Shown here: positions 34,769 through 46,600 of the stretch, piece by piece | Position numbering within the stretch: the first letter of the stretch is position 1 | Layout: each line of letters opens with the position of its first letter | Source: Phoronis australis | Lineage: Eukaryota > Phoronida > Phoronidae | Length of the DNA stretch: 62,000 nt | Assembly: GCA_002633005.1 (NCBI GenBank) | Contig: NMRA01000301.1 | Span: forward strand, 1 to 62,000 | Reading direction: 5' to 3' | Notes under the pieces: generated by a model | What the model was told of the DNA's origin: nothing | Seen by the model: only the letters and a program-made list of their open reading frames with translations | Databases searched by the model: none | Position numbers and translations under genes: made by a program

Positions 34769-35070
34769 TAAGTCAACTACAAAAGTGATTTCATCCATGG
34801 CACTAACCGAGGACGACAAAAGTATGTCAATATGTTCTGAGTTCCACTGTATTTCGTACGGTATACGGCCAGTGTTAGAAATAATGGTAAACGGGTCTTC
34901 ACTTAAGACACAATTGTAGATTGACGATGCACAAGAAACTGATTGGCGGAGAGCTTTCTTGGAACTACATGCTAACGCTGAGGCTACTGCCATCGTAGCA
35001 AAACGTTCTGAATACGGCCATGTCCTTGCAATGGACGACGTGCGAGTGTTTAATTGCAACAATAATGTCG
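34769..35070 (+). pseudogene. MAM-domain exon, C-terminal part (MAM-a), in-frame TAG
   Basis: Acceptor tcatttcctcttcctgag|T. The frame reads KVISSMALTEDDKSMSICSE, then GIRPVLEIMVNGSSLKTQL, a TAG stop (34917-34919), then IDDAQETDWRRAFLELHA and ending HVLAMDDVRVFNC. The pattern fits MAM: SP/SS..C.EF.Y..G...L.I......L-W......W......L.....(I/L)A(L/M)DD(I/V)...C. The stop stands where the conserved Trp of the ..LLW.. segment is expected, one base away from TGG. A 33-base intron (ATG|GTAAAC..TTGTAG|) could remove it but would be implausibly short and would delete conserved positions. The 3' boundary is uncertain; no good donor was seen. Confidence 0.75.
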
Positions 35071-35109
35071 CCACATACAGTACACCGTACAGGGAACATC
35101 AGCCTCTAG

Positions 35110-35307
35110 TCCTCATAACGAAACTTTTATATCTCCGACAAACTCGCTGCTCGTGAAGTGCGACATTTAAGAAAGTACTGAGCTCTCTTTCACTAATGAT
35201 AATCAGAATAGCTTCAACTGGGTGAACAAAGCAGTAGGTGAGGCCCATAAAGAAGATAAACACAGGCCTTTTGAAGACAATACATCCGGGACTAGTGAAA
35301 GTACACT
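35110..35307 (+). pseudogene. MAM-domain exon, N-terminal part (MAM-b), in-frame TAA
   Basis: Acceptor gaacatcagcctctag|T and donor GTACACT|GTAAGTG. The frame reads SPTNSLLVKCDI, a TAA stop, then ESTELSFTNDNQNSFNWVNK and PFEDNTSGTSEST. Compare the MAM start CDFE...F/W...(D/N)xFxWxxxxG. The stop lies directly after the CDF position. An internal acceptor (gataatcag|AAT, 35207) would skip the stop but also the CDFE cysteine. It ends in phase 2, which matches the next exon. Confidence 0.6.
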
Positions 35308-35594
35308 GTAAGTGTAATTAAGTCACCTCTGTTCAACCTTCTTCATTACAAAGTAACAACATGGCACGCGTATCTCAAATTGTCAACCTTAGCATAGTTA
35401 GGGAGCAAAACACACTCTTAGTTCCACGGTCCTTTGATGATCATTTGGTTGACTACACTGACATCTAAGGATTAACATCTTCCACGTGACGTATGTAGTT
35501 TAAGCAGTCATAACATGCATTCTGTCAGCACAATCCCTAAATAAAGAAATCAAGTAATATATCATGTTCAAGGTTTCTATATGTTTGCGAAAAG

Positions 35595-35859
35595 CGCTCA
35601 CGACCACACTCCGAACGAAAACGGTCAACTTCTTTTTACATCGATAGATGTCCCGGCAAACTACTGTGTCGAATTCTTTCTTTTCTCGTACGGTATTTGC
35701 ACCCTGCAGATTCTCGCAATTGACGACTGGCAGTACCTTGAAGAGATTGCCTCGATACGTTTGGACAGGAGGGAACGTCGCTTGACACGTGTGAAATATC
35801 GGATAGTGTCACGTGGGCAACCGCGATTGATTTTCTCATTGCTGTCATTAAAACCGAAG
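35595..35859 (+). CDS. MAM-domain exon, central part (MAM-b)
   Basis: One base plus 88 codons. It reads AHDHTPNENGQLLFTSIDVP, then NYCVEFFLFSYGICTLQI, and later RLIFSLLSLKPK. DHT..G.(L/Y)L, C.EF.(Y/F)..YG..TL.I and a later (I/L)xF are the core MAM signature. Acceptor ctatatgtttgcgaaaag|C (modest) supplies the base needed by the phase-2 donor at 35307. Donor CCGAAG|GTGAGA is strong and phase 0. The C-terminal exon with (I/L)ALDDI should follow before 36663 but was not found. No stop occurs inside. Confidence 0.75.
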
Positions 35860-36313
35860 GTGAGAGCTAAGCAGCGATTGACGACGTTACAGTTTTTCGT
35901 TGTAACGGTGGTCATTTTCCTGAAAATGCAAATATGTGGGCAATTTCTATGTACAAATATTTCAAAACCTTCGACTCGGGTGCTTAATGAATATTTTCTG
36001 TTGTACAGGTTGTTAAAAAACTTTCTTTACTACCATTCGTTCTCCGAATAACACAGTCATAACTAACTTTTCGTGTAATGGCTACCAGTTGACTTCGTTG
36101 TCATGGATACAATGAGAGTATGTCCTTGCTTCTATAAAGGGTATCTATTATGGTTCAATTTACATAAACTAAAAACCTTCAGCATGTAACTTTTTAAATT
36201 GACTATCGACAAAAGTATTGGGAGAGCTTACTCAAATCAGTATGCTTGAAATATTCCATAAGTAAATGCATTGCTTTCTAATTGCTGTTCCATCTGGTGA
36301 CTCGAACGTACGT

Positions 36314-36405
36314 CCATAGGCGGCGCAGCACTTAAAAGTGAGGGCTATAGCCCCCCCCCCCCCCCCCCCCCCCCCCCNCCAGCCACCTATTGTGCGCCGC
36401 CCATG
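36314..36405. mobile_element. Short MITE with ACGTC target duplication and poly-C core
   Basis: Ends are CATAGGCGGCGCA and, inverted, CATGGGCGGCGCA. They are flanked by the direct repeat ACGTC (36309-36313 and 36406-36410). The core is a poly-C run with an N at 36378, so its true length is unknown. Confidence 0.75.
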
Positions 36406-36662
36406 ACGTCATGCGACGGATACAAGGCGTGTCTGCGATAAAATGTCGTGCAAAGGGTCGCAGGTTGTTAACTAATGTGTAGTAAGAGACTGGATGAAAA
36501 GTTTTGAACACGCTCAAAGTTATGACAAATGCGTGGCGTATGGGCAGTTTTGAAAACTAGCTTAGCCAATTTAAAATCACACATCCGAATGTCATGTTTC
36601 ACGATGACGAGGGTATTGCTTCAGTTATTTTGTTTCACTCACGTGCGATTTAGCTCTTCCAG

Positions 36663-36796
36663 ATACTTATACCAAATGAGTTGCGATTTTGAAGAGACTA
36701 TGTGTGGATTGCAGAACGCAGTAGATCGCACCGGCACGTGGCGACGTGTTGTTTGCAATGCAAAACAAGTTCCCCCTGCAGATTGCTCATTGCCAG
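36663..36796 (+). CDS. MAM-domain exon, N-terminal part (MAM-c)
   Basis: Acceptor gatttagctcttccag|A and donor TTGCCAG|GTAACA bound 1 + 132 + 1 bases. It reads YLYQMSCDFEETMCGLQNAV, then TWRRVVCNAK and ADCSLP. CDFE..xCGL..A.D....W is a good MAM start. The leading base needs a phase-2 upstream donor, whereas the last MAM-b exon ends in phase 0, so an intervening exon is missing from my reading. The exon is open throughout. Confidence 0.7.
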
Positions 36797-38699
36797 GTAA
36801 CATTACTACCGTAATCGCAATTTAACAAGAAATACAAGCAGTCTGTGTTATCATAAGCCTGGCAGCAGTGTTTGTAAGATAGATGCGCCAAGGTGAGTTC
36901 ACTTTGACACCAACGTCGGTAACCCTTGCCTCGTATGAAATCCTAATAGGCTTGGTTGACACAGCTAATTTATGTAGAGCCCTTGAAAAGCGTCTCAATT
37001 TGTCTAAATTTGTAATGTTGTTTCTGAGAATTGGCTGATGGGATCAACACGAAACTTTAAGATACTATACTTTGTGCGCTATTTCCATAGAGTGTTTCTA
37101 AATTAGTCCACTTACGTGTAACACGAGGGCTACGAAAAATGGGACTTTTAAGATTTTCCCTAAAAAATACCAAAGTTTGCTTAAAGGCATAATTACAAAT
37201 AAGAAAATTGTAACAGCGTCATTAAGATTTTTTCTCCATAGGAATTTCAAGTGAAGTTTGGTCTAGTTATTGATACCGTCGTTTGGCGATTATTGTAGCT
37301 TTCTTCGACCATTCTATAATTGTAAAGACATGATCATGCGATAACATTAATTACGAAATGATAAAAAATCAAAACATCAAAATTCACCAGATTTATACTT
37401 TCACGAAATATAGTGCTTTTGCTGGGTTAAAATTTATAATTTTGTTGATAATTGGTCAAATACACAGACATTTCAAGACTGTCCTGCACAAATTTAACCT
37501 GCATTTCATTTAAGAAATGTGATAAAATACTGTACGGTTAGTGGTTTTTTTTTAATTTTTAACTTTATTAGTTGTTTGAAATTCGTTTTTCTTGAGAGCC
37601 AGGGTTGATTAGTACAACGTTTTACATACATATGTCATTGTCTATCTGGTTTGGGCAACAAAGTGAAAATCCAATATGCGACATTGTTTTGGCTGTATAC
37701 ATGTTGTCTAAATAAAGGTAAAGTGAAAGAAATCTCAGATACTGCTCAAACACAAAGTCCCAGTCTTCCCATTGAATATTTAAAAAATATCGTTCAACGC
37801 ACAATTTTTTTAGTAAAGATCACGCGATTATCCACAACTGCGCGATATTTTATGGTATGGATTAAAATATACAGCCACCGAGGATTGAGGATTAGTTCTT
37901 TTGAGTTGAAAATGGAGAGCGAAAAAGCGATTTGATCAAGCACGAACAAACGTGACAAAGATTGAGGTTACGTGACACCTAAATTAGCAATTTTGCATGA
38001 AAATACACAGAAATACCCATTTAGCTTCGTTCTTTCAAAGAAATGAATACTACGCACGCATGGAATCCGTGTTATTTGTTTTTAGGAGCACATGTTTTGA
38101 CGTTCAACGTTATTGACTTCTGGCTGCTATCTTTTAGTTATTACGAAGCTGTATTGGAAACACCTCCGCTCCTTTCCTGAGCCAACTGGTGCCTGGATTT
38201 TTACTATTTGATGTATACCACTCAAGAGGTACGTCTTGTCGATAAGTCTATTATGTTCGACGTTGAACAAGACGGTTTTGCGGTCTTTCAGAGATTAAAT
38301 GATGATCTAGCCGACAGGTGGAAGCACGTTCGCAATGTCCCGTGTTTGCCAACATGGGGCAAAACTCTCCTTTAGGGTTCTATCAAAAGTAAAGGACCAC
38401 GACATGTAACCGCAGCAATAGGGATACAAACTCCAAGGTAACTAGGACTATCCGCACTTTTTTGCGCGTGCAGACGACGACGATCGGTTAAAAGATCACA
38501 CGAATTCTGCTTCAACTGTGTTTACCAGCTTCATAGTTGTTTGTTGGTACTTAGCGTTTTATGATCTCATGAAATTCAAAGAATGAAAAACTGTTTGCAG
38601 GCGGTCTGGAATACCTTGTACCATACGTGCACAGGTCGTTCTCGTGTGTTCATTGCACTGATCCTCTGAAACCATTTTTGTGCTTTATTAATATAAAGT
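36797..38699 (+). other. Probable MAM-gene intron or downstream DNA, no exon seen
   Basis: AT-rich; a 94-codon plus frame at 37651-37935 has no domain signal. Confidence 0.4.
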
Positions 38700-38815
38700 T
38701 AAAACCGGGCTAGGACGCTAGGGTCTAGCAAAGAGCCCCGGTGCGACTCGAACCACGACCTTGAGTAAAACGATCTTCAAACGGACACTTAACTCACTAG
38801 GCCACATTGCCTTCT
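38700..38815 (-). mobile_element. tRNA-derived SINE head (minus strand)
   Basis: On the minus strand it has TGGCCTAGTGAGTT (A box, 38804-38791) and GGTTCGAGTC (B box, 38754-38745), with flanking GGCAATG and AAGGTCGTGG. It is the same family as 25695-25770. The 3' body reads CACCGGGGCTC..CTAGCGTCCTAGCCCGG. No intact cloverleaf was drawn, so it is not called a tRNA gene. Confidence 0.75.
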
Positions 38816-38999
38816 CTATTCCAATTGATAACACCATGACGTGTTTTTAGAGCCCATGCAGACCCATACAGATGATTTCATGCATACAACCTGTTTGATA
38901 TTTTAGATTATCTTACAAAGAGAAACTATAATCAGGCAAGTAAATCACGAAAGACAGTGAACAAAATTCGTCACTATTCTCAGAATGTCCTACCAGTAA

Positions 39000-39260
39000 A
39001 TGTTTGAATGCAACCATGAGGGCCATTATCTGGATGCTCATGGATGTTCAAATAAATGGAAGTACGACGTTTTATTCAAAGGGAATGAGAATGGGAATTG
39101 TCTAACAAAGTCATCTTTTTCGGTGCACTCTAATCCCAAACATCCGTGTCATAAATGGCAAAAAAGGGTTTATGGAGTCAGGATTCTTTGCGTGTTTCCG
39201 CTCAAGCAGACGTTGTCAACAGCCCTTAAAGGTAGAACGTTTCTTAACATTGTCATTTAA
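39000..39260 (+). other. Cys/His-rich open frame, possible MAM-gene exon
   Basis: The frame reads MFECNHEGHYLDAHGCSNKW, then NGNCLTKSSFSVHSNP. HEGHYL..G and C(L)..F recall the DHT..GHYL..C.xF part of a MAM domain, and it lies downstream of MAM-c. An in-frame TAA directly precedes the ATG and no acceptor gives the required phase, so exon status is doubtful. Confidence 0.25.
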
Positions 39261-41745
39261 CTAAATATGCAACTTTTAGAAAAAATCACAAAGATGAGAC
39301 GATTTCATTACCCATACACAAGCCTGTTGAAGGTAAATGTTATATGCTTTTCAAGTTTTGTCCTATACGCTGATATTGCTATTTAGGGACTGGTCTGAGT
39401 AACACCTTGATATACACGCAGACAAGCCTGAATGAGTATAATCGCGTTTGTTAGTTTGCCGAAGGACCGACGTCGTCCCCCAGAACCTTCCCAATCATCA
39501 CCACTTTCACCCTGACCCATATCCTTTGCGCTACTGCTGCATCACCACTAATTTGAGTTAAATGTTGTCACCAGGCTACATAGAAGAATTGACAGAAGGG
39601 GAGGCAACGGCCCGTCACCCCCCCCCCCCCCCCCCCCCCCCCCCCCNCCCCCTGACCCCCTTCCTTCGCTTCCGAACTGTCAAAGCCCTCTAAACTACAA
39701 AAAATATCTTCAAAAATATATGCAAATCAACTTACCATATGCGAAAATCGTAATGTTTGTAATGCATTATTTTATAAAATACATGTTAAGCAGTGAAAAA
39801 GACCAAATTTTAGACTTAATGTATGTACATGTATTACACTATCCTATTACTCTAGATCCATATCCACGCATGATATATCCATTGCTAGCTTTCTCATTGA
39901 AAATGGGCAAAATCAGCCGGTTGAAAAATTGCAAGAACTCATATTTTTGAAAATTCACTATTTAAATGTCAAACCTATTTCTGGATCTTATCGTCAAATG
40001 CATTCTCAGAAAAAATCATACTTATTCTTGCAAATTTGACAGCGTTTTTACTGAAACAAGAGTCGAAATGCCATTTTGCAAGATCGGCTAGAAATCGAAA
40101 ACTAGGCTTCTGTAAGAAAATTCAAAGGTGACATAGTGCATAACAGGCGTAGACGAAGTCTAGGTAAAAGTTCAGGAAAATCTCTGACGATCGATGTAGA
40201 AGCACTCGTTGGTGCTCTCAGAAATTGCTTCTTAAACCTTCTTACGTTGGTTCAAGTCGACAACTCTCCAGTGCTGTGCGGGTAGGATGTACCAATGTTT
40301 TACGAAAAAAGCAAACTCCTTGAAACATCAATTGATGAGTAAGGACGCCCTTCCATACATTTCGGCAGACAGTGGCTGCTGCTGATAAAGTGGGAGACAC
40401 TTTGATCTAAGACCTTGTCAAAATCTAAAATAATTTAGCAAATTTTGATCAAGCATTGCAAGGGGCTAACAGTGAAATTTATTAATCTGCTTTTATATTT
40501 ATGAGACACTATATAGTAAAGGAATTTCTGTCCACCAAATCTGAGTCGGGATTAATCGGAATCATTTTTGTGCTCTCATTACTCTAGAGAGCGTCAATAT
40601 GAAGAGTCTGCTATTGAGACCATGTCCATAATGTGAAGCTTAGGCACATACTGTATTTAGGTCAGAAAGCATTGGCTGGTTGACGAGGAACAAAATGGGG
40701 GATAGCTGAGATTATGTTAATGAACTTATGAATAGGCATTGAGTTTGACGTAGAATTGTCCTCGCGGTGTTTGAATTCCACTGCCTCTGACACGTTTTTT
40801 TCGGGTCGGGTTGTTGTGGTGCCTGAAACACATTAGCCATCCATCGTTGAAAGCGTGTTTGCAAATGCCATTTGGCCAATACAGCAATAATTTTATGTCT
40901 GTGCATGATATCACACATGTGAAACTACAACCTACCAAACATGTCCGTCATTACTCCTGACGAATGTCATGTTTTTGTTATGAATACTGCTTGTGACACT
41001 GTACCACTTACTTTATTAACAGCTTTAGTATTTAAAGACAATTGGCACTGAAATTTTGTTTTGAGTCACTCAGAATCGTTGCCTGCCATAACTGGTGATC
41101 AGGATTGCGAAACTACCCGGTTACCATGGTAGGGATACTCAATTCAGTTTATCAACAGCACCCCATAACTGCACAAAGGATCAATGCAAGTACTCTTGGC
41201 AAGGCATTCTTGCATCAACCGTGAATTTGCCCTAAAACCTAAGATTGTTGATGGTGAATGACAAAATACCTGGGTAGCATGACATCGGTGCAAATTTCGG
41301 CTTGACATCCCACAGGATTTTGCAAGTGACGTGGCATTTATAGCTTATGGTTTTGGTCACTGTCAGCAGCTTGTTTCCGTCAGAGAAGAACCGAATCGCT
41401 TATTGTACATATGCATATAGGCATTAGTGAATGCAACAACACATTTGTTGATGTTTTATATCTGAACAAATTATACAAGAAATATAATACTTCAATGGTC
41501 TCCTTGCATTACATTCAGATACGATTCATATTTCCATAGTCCACAGTTACAACTGAACCGATTATTACCTCCACTGTGTAATGTATCGACTAACACACAT
41601 CCCATTCTCATCAATGTAACCTGTTTTCAATTAGTTGGTTGGATGGTTCTGTTACTTTTTGAGTTTTCCTATAACCTCAGGAGAAAAACACTGTATGCCA
41701 AAATCGACATTATTTCCTTCATTTTGCTTTAATTATTGCAAGCAG
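39261..41745. other. No gene; one poly-C tract with N
   Basis: 39618-39652 is a poly-C run with an N at 39647. Minus frames at 40712-40938 show no domain. Nothing else was recognised. Confidence 0.45.
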
Positions 41746-41746
41746 C

Positions 41747-42097
41747 TAACTGGCAAAGGACTGCCGATATTAGAATGTGGTCGTTGCAGTTTCTTTATCA
41801 AGAAAATTGCTATAAGGAGCCAAGGTTGGCATTCGATGGCTCATAGCTTATAGCATTTTACTATAAAATTAAAAGTGATGGCCAATTGAAGGAAATTTAT
41901 GACGATGATCCAAAGAGATTTGTGAACTTTAAGGATTGGGTCACTTGAATGAAATTCAAATAATTGTTTCTTTCAAATCAAATGTGTTGAAAACTACTTC
42001 GTTTGCTCCACCAAATCGCAGGAGGAAATTGCCTTCAAGTGTTCACAATGTACGTCATATGTTCACCACAAGTGGTCCGTTAAAGATCCACGCAGCG
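41747..42097 (+). other. Two C-x2-C fragments, possible degenerate zinc-finger exons
   Basis: After ttattgcaagcag|, 41747 reads LTGKGLPILECGRCSFFIKK and can end at CCAAG|GTTGGC (41823). After aaatcgcag|, 42022 reads EEIAFKCSQCTSYVHHKWSV and can end at CAGCG|GTAATT (42097). Both resemble the first half of a C2H2 finger (CxxC..F) but lack a proper HxxxH, and the phases of the two do not join. They may be remnants or chance. Confidence 0.25.
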
Positions 42098-42607
42098 GTA
42101 ATTCCGAATTCACTAATTCCTGAACGTAAAAACAGGTTAGTGAACTTCATTAGGTTCCTGGTATTGTGTTGTGTAATCACGAACGTTAATTTGGCTTATT
42201 AAAAATCCGTCAACAATGGTTCTGTATCAGTAAGTAACGGGCAACCTCAAAGGAAGCTGCTTCCGTAGTTGCTAGTTGTCTTGTTGGATGTGCGAAGCAT
42301 CACCTCATGTGGTCTACTGATGAAACATTTTCGAAACCCGCACCGTGGCACTGTACATACACGGGCCTTTGTCTGCACTTGGTGAACTTTCGCAAATGTA
42401 CGTATCTACGGCTGCACATGATTGACTTTGCCGGTTTCACCAGGACAACCCGGCGGCTTAGACATCTGATAACTCTGTAGTCGTCCTTGGAAACCAGTCA
42501 AGTGCCAAGACCGATTGACCTGGCGACGTCAATCAAGTACAGCCTATAATACAGGTGACACACTGAAATGAGTTGAGGAATTCACATGATTCGAGAAAGC
42601 CAACACT

Positions 42608-43006
42608 TCATCCAACAAGGTTTCTGAGTCGATGCCGTTCAGCTGACATTGGTCGAATATGCTTAAATAACACGCTACGGTTCCATGGAAGTTTGCTGAA
42701 TCCATAGCCACGTTTCTTTTCTATCATACCTCCAGATGGTGCATCGATGGACTTTCCTGGATCAGCAGTTTCTCCGAAGTCTCCTTTGCTAAGGTTTCTG
42801 GTGGAGATATTGGTTTCAATTAACCGTTTTTGGTTTGTTGTAGGAGCGTAGTCTAAAGTCATTGCTCGATATGGTTTTCCTGCTCCAGGTCTTGGGCGGC
42901 TCCTATGCCAAGGAACCTTGGACATGACGTCACCGTATCTCTTACTGTACTCGCGGGTGTCGTCGCGACTTTTCAGGTCGTTATTAACCAAGTCTGTTTC
43001 TGGCGC
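42608..43006 (-). CDS. Long terminal exon, uncharacterised basic protein
   Basis: The longest open frame in the window. From acceptor atcaagattgcag|GCG (phase 0) it runs 132 codons to a stop at 42608. It starts APETDLVNNDLKSRDDTREY and ends SAERHRLRNLVG. The composition is hydrophilic and basic, with no signal peptide or membrane segment. A short motif occurs twice: MSKVPWHRSRP and FSKLPWNRSVL, about 70 residues apart. The frame remains open upstream to an ATG at 43126, so a single-exon start cannot be excluded. I do not recognise the family. Repeated PW-x-R-type segments occur in some ciliary microtubule-binding proteins, but that is a guess. Confidence 0.55.
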   Translation of the reverse strand, partial: APETDLVNNDLKSRDDTREYSKRYGDVMSKVPWHRSRPRPGAGKPYRAMTLDYAPTTNQKRLIETNISTRNLSKGDFGETADPGKSIDAPSGGMIEKKRGYGFSKLPWNRSVLFKHIRPMSAERHRLRNLVG

Positions 43007-43126
43007 CTGCAATCTTGATTGGCGACTAAGCTTACTCTTCAAAAACACAAATCGTTGACACAAGTCCAGCAAACTTCTATCCGAGCAACAAAGACTTTCA
43101 TCCACGCCCAAATGGAAGTTGCACAA

Positions 43127-45699
43127 AATACACGTGGAAACAGATTTTTTGTCAAAGTTGCATTCGTTTTCTGCCTGGTTTGCGTTTTCAACTGGCGGAC
43201 GAGCATAGCTAACGATTGCTATCGCAGCGATGTATACCTAAAATGGAAATCGTGTGGTTATTTCTTGACAGCCATTATCAGTCATATAGAACTTGATTTT
43301 GTCAATTGCCGGTTTACAAAGAAAGTTGAAGGCCTGCTAAGATACCTCATTCTTTAGATACATGAAAAATGGTGTATAAGAAGCAAAATTTAAAGATAAT
43401 AATTTGGCATCTTATCACCTGTATAAGCCATTTTTAAATAGTTTTTTAACTTTGTTTGATACACAGAAAAATTGAAGGGCAGTGAACTTTACGCTTATTA
43501 TGAGTTAACTGTAACAAGCAGGAAAGTATTTCGTGAATGAGTACTAATTGACTGATTTCTGTAAAACGGTTCAAATGAAAGAAAGCGGAGTTCACAGTTT
43601 ACTTAAATTCCCGCTTTCCGGTCACCATCACACTCGCACAACCTAACCCCGACCCCGGATTTTTTATATCCAGATGGACATGTCACCACTGTCGGTTTTC
43701 TTCGCCATCAGTGATCAGAATCTTAAACACTTCCGTTGTCAATCATTTTGCAAGTCGTTCTCCTGATCATCTTCCACATTTTAGCCGTAGAAATTGCCAC
43801 TGGGTTTGCAGGGCATCATTAAATACACATGAACGTTTGCATCCCCATACTTTTGAAAGTATCACATCTGACGTCACAAATTATTGGAAGTTATAGGCCA
43901 ACAACTACCAACCTTCCACGACCCATGTGTTCGTGTGTGCATGTCTATCCGAGCGTGCACTTGCGGGTTTGCGTGAGCATGTATATACGCGTGTGTCCGC
44001 GAAAGTGGGTATGCATTGTCGGTATACTTCGCTCATTGTTCACTGTTCTTCTTGGCACTGTCATTGCCAATTTGTTTCCTACTGCATGAGTTCTCCTAGT
44101 GAGATTCACCCATCTAAAAACTTGAATTATCTTGCGGCGATGGGTGTCAACTATCGAAGTAATTACTCATCACCAGCGGATCGAGATTTCCGCGTTATTA
44201 CATGCAAGTCGCTGGCAGGTGTCATCTATAGCAAAGAATGTTGCTCATTTTAATGACTAAGTGGTTATTGGTGTAAATAAATTATGAATGCTTCGAACAC
44301 CAATCAATCTTTGAGAAATTTGCGCATTACGCTGGGGGCAGGAGGGGCTGCACATTCGAGCATAAGATTATGAAAATTCGAGCAGAACAAGAAACGAACA
44401 GGACAGCACAACCTCCAATTAAACACACTTGGAAAATCAAGAGAATCAGATGCATTAGATAAAAAATAGAACTTCGGTTTGTCAATTGTTCTCGAAAATT
44501 GAAGCAGCAATGTCTCCGAAAATCAATCAGGATTTTATAAAAATTTGTAGATCATCAGACAAGCTATCAAACTTTCAAAAGAGATTGTTAGAATTTGAAG
44601 GCAATAACCAGAGTTCGAGGAATGACTCTAGGCGAACCTTGAACAAACCTGCTACTGAGTAGTGCCCGACAGCCTTGTAATAGCAGAATATCGATACATT
44701 CTCCAGAGGACTTCTAAGAGTAAGATTTCTTTTTTGAAAATAGTTGCTTGGACATTCGTGTATTATTTATAAGACAGGGAGTTTTTGTGCGACATTAATT
44801 GTGTGGATTAGGCTGTCTAGGGTGATGTTTGGGAGTCACCATTAAGATTAACCGTCAGGTTTAAAAGTCCTCGCAGCTTCGACAGCGATAGATATATGTA
44901 CACTGGTATTTTTGGAAAAAAATTCATAATCAACTCCAAAACCGTAACATACTGAACCACCGGATTGCACAATGTTAACTGACTAGATTTCACTTTACAA
45001 TGTTGGCAAGTCGTTGTTGTTGTTACGTTTATAGTACTACTACTAATAATAATAGTGACTAACATTATTGTAATGTTATTATAATTTCATCTAATAGTAC
45101 CATGATAGTACTTTCAGCTCTTTATTAAACGTTCTTAGTAGAGCTGCATGTTGTTCATATTTTATGATAAATATTTTTTCGTTATTTCTTGTAAAATTTT
45201 GATTTTAAAGTTGCATTTTGCCTTGTTTAGCAGGCTAGAAATCGAAAATTGAATTCGTGTTTTTACTCTCATATAATCGGCCACTAAATATTATTTACTG
45301 CGATGGGGTTAAATTTCCATCATCAACTCAAGTCACAAACAGTACATGTAAGCCAATTTCGAATTCACAGTTTTATTGTTACCAACACTTCATTAGCTCA
45401 GATCTACAACAATACAAAGGGCGCGCTTAGTAGGTATCATTAAAAGTTGTATGGGGCTTAGGGAATCGGAGCGGTGATCAATGTAAGCGAGAATTTCTCC
45501 TCATGTAACAATGACAAACAAACTTTGGATTTTTTGTTTTTTTATGAAAAAAATCAAAGTTGCGAAATACGAAAATGACTTTCGAAAATTGTAACATGGT
45601 TTCATATATTTTATTTCGGAAGTTTATACCAAACAAATTTTGTTCATGTTATTGATACTGATTTTAGCTAAAGACATGTTCACGTGACATAATTAAGCA
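43127..45699. other. No gene recognised
   Basis: Contains a GT-rich stretch (43925-43995) and a short ACT/AAT run (45032-45060). Two overlapping plus frames at 43829-44253 are a by-product of the GT-rich DNA. Confidence 0.4.
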
Positions 45700-46600
45700 A
45701 CTTCAAATGCATTACACTCACGAGTTCAGATACACGCATAATCCCTTATTAATTGAAAGTTATGACCACCGGTGGTGTTATTATAAACAAATGAGGGATT
45801 AAATAATTCATCCTTTAATCCATCGACGTGAGTGGCGAACGAGATGAGCAACCCGATTAGTGGTTGTATTCTTACGCGATGTGAAGCTGTAGAACGCAAT
45901 AAATTGGGAACAGGTCATTACGAACCAAAACGAGCGCGTGAAGCGATAATAGTCTGCAATATAAATGCTAATGACATATCCACCGTTTGGCGTCAGAGGA
46001 TTGGAAATGGTTGCAAGCCATTGTTAATGTTAATACTTATATGTCATATCATAAATCGACATAAGCCTATTTCCCACCAATAATACGCCACATCTCCAAT
46101 TAACGTACAATTACGATTTTTAATTACGTCGAATCCTTTTTGGGATTTGCGGAAATAGCTGTCGGAAACGGCACATTTGGCTTTCTTTGTGAAAATCGGC
46201 TTCAATCGCGGTAATCTGAATTTGGTCACATCCGTCACACAACAGTGACGCAATGTTTATGCTTCGCACATTACACTTAGTTTCCAGACTTAGCCACGAG
46301 TTGCCCAGCTATGAATCTCCCACAACCTCCTTGAAGTTATTACGCCAATAGTTGCTCGGTCATCGGAAATCCGTTGTTTGACGTTTGGCATAATCCAGAA
46401 TTAATTTGAACCTAAACCACAAATCGACAGTTATGAGATTGTTCGTAAACGCTTCATTGATCTAGATGTTTTGAACGACGCTTGTCTAATTGGTACCACT
46501 AACACGTCACTCAAATAGGACCACGGACATTGAGAAAGACATAAATACTATGCGGCTAATCATTTCCCGTTAGGTCTGTAAATTCCAATATCGCAACGTG
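45700..46600. other. Possible conserved non-coding block
   Basis: Dense in homeodomain-type cores and balanced composition (AATCCCTTATTAATTG, GGGATTAAATAATTCAT). One 83-codon plus frame (45832-46083) has no splice or domain support. The regulatory idea is inference only. Confidence 0.2.

Noticed and set aside
34888-34919. A tiny intron removing the TAG in MAM-a
   Set aside because: It would be only about 32 bases long and would delete conserved MAM positions.
43829-44253. Two overlapping Cys-containing plus frames
   Set aside because: GT-rich low-complexity DNA gives open frames in more than one phase; no splice or domain support.
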